From positions 30,768 through 37,910 of the forward strand of contig DHPL01000029.1 of NCBI GenBank assembly GCA_002407905.1: a stretch of DNA of 7,143 nt, given 5' to 3'. Positions 5,611-7,143 of the stretch are shown here, one piece after another (positions within the stretch are counted from its first letter, which is position 1; each line of letters opens with the position of its first letter). The position numbers were made by a program, and so were the translations under genes. This DNA is from Anaerolineaceae bacterium UBA5365. GTDB taxonomy: Bacteria > Chloroflexota > Anaerolineae > Anaerolineales > Anaerolineaceae. The notes beneath the pieces were generated by a model that was given only the letters and a program-made list of their open reading frames with translations, was not told where the DNA came from and did no database searches.

Positions 5611-6557
5611 GCTCTGTGCGCCTCACGCTTTTCACTGCCCCCAAACCGATGACCAATCCGCATGTTGCCGTGATTCAGCACAACGCCTTTGCCTCCTGGC
5701 AGCAGTTGGGCGAAGCGGTGCAGGTGGTTGTAGTGGGCATGGAAGAAGGCTTGCTGGCTGCCTGTAATGAATTTGGCTTTACCTACCTTCCGGAAGTGGA
5801 ACGCAACCACCAGGGCACACCCCTGGTTTCCTCGATTTTCAGTACCGCGCGGGGGGTGAACCAGAGCCCGCTCCTGGCATACGTGAACGCCGATATCATC
5901 CTGCTGCCCGGCTTTGTGGAAGAAATCGAACGCGTGGCCCATCGCTTTGGCAAGTTTTTGATAGTGGGGCAGCGTTACGACCTGAACATTGATGAGGTGC
6001 TGGAGTTTGAGACAGGCTGGCAGGACGCGCTGCTTGAGAAAGCCCGCAGCGAGGGAAAACTGCATGCCCGTACCGGCAGCGACTACTTTGCCTTTCCGCG
6101 CACCTGTTTTGACCAGATCCCCGAGTTCAGCATCGGCCGGGCGGGTTGGGATAACTGGATGATCTACCGCGCGCGGAAAATGCGCTGGCCGGTGGTGGAC
6201 GCAAGCGCTTCCATCCCGATCGTCCACCAAAATCACGATTACAGCCATCTTCCCGGCGGACAGGCACACTACCGTTTGCCTGAAAGCAATGAGAACCTGC
6301 GGCTGGCCGGCGGCCGGAGAACCATCTTTGAACTGGACGACGCGACCCATGTGCTGACACCCGAAGGGGTTGGAGCCTTTCCCTCTTCTTTTAAGAAGGC
6401 TTTGCGCAATCTGGAGGTAGCCCCTTTGCTTAAGCTGCATGCATACGGAATGACCCAGGCCCTCTTTACGCTCTTTCATCCCATCCGGGCGGCGAAGGAG
6501 CGCAAGCGCGAACGCGCCGAGCGGGAAGCCCGGCGGGCCAGCGGGAGGATCACCTAA
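5607..6557 (+). CDS. GT-A-like glycosyltransferase of the VNADIIL/WDNW family
   Basis: A 316-residue protein resembling a recurring bacterial family of GT-A-fold glycosyltransferase-like proteins found in surface polysaccharide clusters. It opens with the first strand LTLFTAPKP (6-14). Next come VAVIQHNAFASWQQL (20-34), VVVVGMEEG (40-48), LPEVERNHQGTPL (61-73) and YVNADIILLPGF (92-103). The NAD triplet (94-96) sits where canonical GT-A enzymes carry D-x-D. Further family signatures are GSDYFAFPR (157-165), GRAGWDNWMIYRA (177-189) and IVHQNHDYSHL (205-215). About 25 C-terminal residues (292-316) are strongly basic and charged, with KERKRERAEREARR at 297-310, perhaps a membrane-surface anchor or a partner-binding helix. 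No signal peptide or clear transmembrane helix is seen. The start overlaps the methyltransferase stop and the TAA stop shares one base with the next start. It probably transfers a sugar in the same glycan; donor and acceptor are unknown, and catalytic activity is inferred from the fold signature only. Confidence 0.82.
   Translation: MSSVRLTLFTAPKPMTNPHVAVIQHNAFASWQQLGEAVQVVVVGMEEGLLAACNEFGFTYLPEVERNHQGTPLVSSIFSTARGVNQSPLLAYVNADIILLPGFVEEIERVAHRFGKFLIVGQRYDLNIDEVLEFETGWQDALLEKARSEGKLHARTGSDYFAFPRTCFDQIPEFSIGRAGWDNWMIYRARKMRWPVVDASASIPIVHQNHDYSHLPGGQAHYRLPESNENLRLAGGRRTIFELDDATHVLTPEGVGAFPSSFKKALRNLEVAPLLKLHAYGMTQALFTLFHPIRAAKERKRERAEREARRASGRIT
6543..6549 (+). promoter_or_regulatory. Ribosome binding site of the GT2-like gene
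   Basis: GGGAGGA lies 7 bases before ATG 6557, inside the last codons of the preceding gene. Together with the one-base TAATG stop/start overlap, it fixes the start of the last gene. Confidence 0.6.
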
Positions 6558-7143
6558 TGCCGCGCATTGGCATCAACCCCGCCCGGGGGCAGAAGCTGGC
6601 TTTCACGCCGCCGCGGGTAACCGTAGCTGTTTTGGTGCACGCCCCGAATGAAGATGGCTATTTTGCCCACCGCCTGGCGGTAACGCGCCTGACCCTGGAA
6701 AGCATCCTGACAAATAGCCCCAAACCATTTGAGCTTTTGGTCTTCGATAACGGATCCTGCGACGCGATGCGCACCTGGCTGCAAGGCCAGTACCGGGCTG
6801 GGAATATTGATACCCTGGTGGAAAGCCGGGATAACATCGGCAAGCTCAACGCGCTTTGGCGCATCGCCAACCTGTCTCAGGGCAGTTTGATCGCCTACAG
6901 CGATGACGATGTTTATCACCTGCCGGGCTGGCTGCCGGAACACCTGAAGGTGCTTGAGGCCTTCCCCAATGTGGGGGCGGTGACTGGTTTTTACATCAAG
7001 CAGCGCGTGGGCATGAGCTCGGAGAAGACCCTGGAATGGGCCGCCGCTTACGAAGCGGAAAATCCGGGGTTGGTGCAGCGCGGGCAGCTGATCGAGCCCA
7101 AGTGGGAAAGCGAGTACATGGATAATTCCGGCCGCAGCCTGGA
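6557..7143 (+). CDS. GT2-like glycosyltransferase, N-terminal part (3' truncated by the window edge)
   Basis: This frame stays open from ATG 6557 to the right edge, giving 195 residues of an incomplete protein. It begins MPRIGINPAR, a short leader before the first nucleotide-binding strand VTVAVLVHAPNEDG (21-34). GT-A/GT2 landmarks follow: LTLESILTNSPKPFELLVFDNGS (46-67), with the DNGS turn at 64-67; SRDNIGKLNALWRI (90-103), the 'xNxGxxxAxN'-like helix; and LIAYSDDDVYHLPGWL (111-126), where DDD (116-118) is the metal-binding D-x-D. VGAVTGFYI (139-147) follows. The acceptor-side half is still starting at the cut (EYMDNSGRSL), so the catalytic base and any C-terminal domain lie outside the window. 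It probably adds a sugar to the glycan built by this operon. Its start overlaps the previous stop by one base and is preceded by GGGAGGA. The family call is good; specificity cannot be stated. Confidence 0.83.
   Translation, partial: MPRIGINPARGQKLAFTPPRVTVAVLVHAPNEDGYFAHRLAVTRLTLESILTNSPKPFELLVFDNGSCDAMRTWLQGQYRAGNIDTLVESRDNIGKLNALWRIANLSQGSLIAYSDDDVYHLPGWLPEHLKVLEAFPNVGAVTGFYIKQRVGMSSEKTLEWAAAYEAENPGLVQRGQLIEPKWESEYMDNSGRSL

Noticed and set aside
5499..6479. A 326-codon minus-strand open frame opposite the GT-A-like glycosyltransferase
   Set aside because: It mirrors a well-supported plus-strand gene. Long antisense frames are expected in GC-rich coding DNA, and its translation shows no recognisable domain.
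1..7143. Defence system, CRISPR array, prophage or transposon content
   Set aside because: No repeats with spacers, recombinase, transposase, nuclease or phage motifs are seen. All long frames are explained by glycan biosynthesis or an adjoining lipoprotein.

Overview
The window is a stretch of one densely packed, plus-strand operon for building a cell-surface glycan. It holds nine genes in a row: one cut off at the left edge, seven complete, and one cut off at the right edge. The largest gap between them is 7 bases. Every other junction overlaps by 1-4 bases or abuts exactly, so the genes are very probably co-transcribed and translationally coupled. I see no promoter, terminator, RNA gene, mobile element or CRISPR array, and there is no room for one between genes.

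Layout, left to right: (1) the C-terminal end of an unrecognised protein; (2) an RmlD-like extended SDR sugar-nucleotide reductase; (3) a NeuB/SpsE-family nonulosonic (sialic-acid-like) acid synthase with a C-terminal SAF/antifreeze-like domain; (4) a GT4-type (GT-B) glycosyltransferase; (5) a small predicted lipoprotein of unknown function; (6) an SpsF-type cytidylyltransferase; (7) a SAM-dependent methyltransferase with an N-terminal Cys4 zinc-ribbon-like segment; (8) a GT-A-like glycosyltransferase of the 'VNADIIL / WDNW / HQNHDY' type; (9) the N-terminal part of a GT2-like glycosyltransferase.

Taken together, genes 2, 3 and 6 look like synthesis and CMP-activation of a nonulosonic or related acidic sugar. 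Genes 4, 8 and 9 would assemble a glycan, and gene 7 would methylate the sugar or glycan. The dedicated hexosamine-modifying enzymes of the classical Neu5Ac, legionaminate and pseudaminate routes (NeuC, LegB/C/G, PseB/C/H/G) are absent from the window, and so are flippase, polymerase and ligase genes. The final sugar therefore cannot be named from this window.

The DNA is GC-rich with a strong GC bias at third codon positions, and codon use looks uniform across all nine genes, so nothing suggests a recent insertion. The lipoprotein, with its 'LACNLP' cleavage region followed by a Thr/Pro/Glu linker, and the style of the sugar genes resemble environmental Chloroflexota (Anaerolineae-like). This assignment is an inference from sequence style and is only moderately secure.

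The most notable observations are: a NeuB homologue with Asp in place of two Glu residues conserved in NeuB and with an unusual QCNTNYT strand; an SpsF-type rather than NeuA-type cytidylyltransferase partner; a lipoprotein embedded in the glycan operon; and a GT4 enzyme with D-x7-E in place of E-x7-E.
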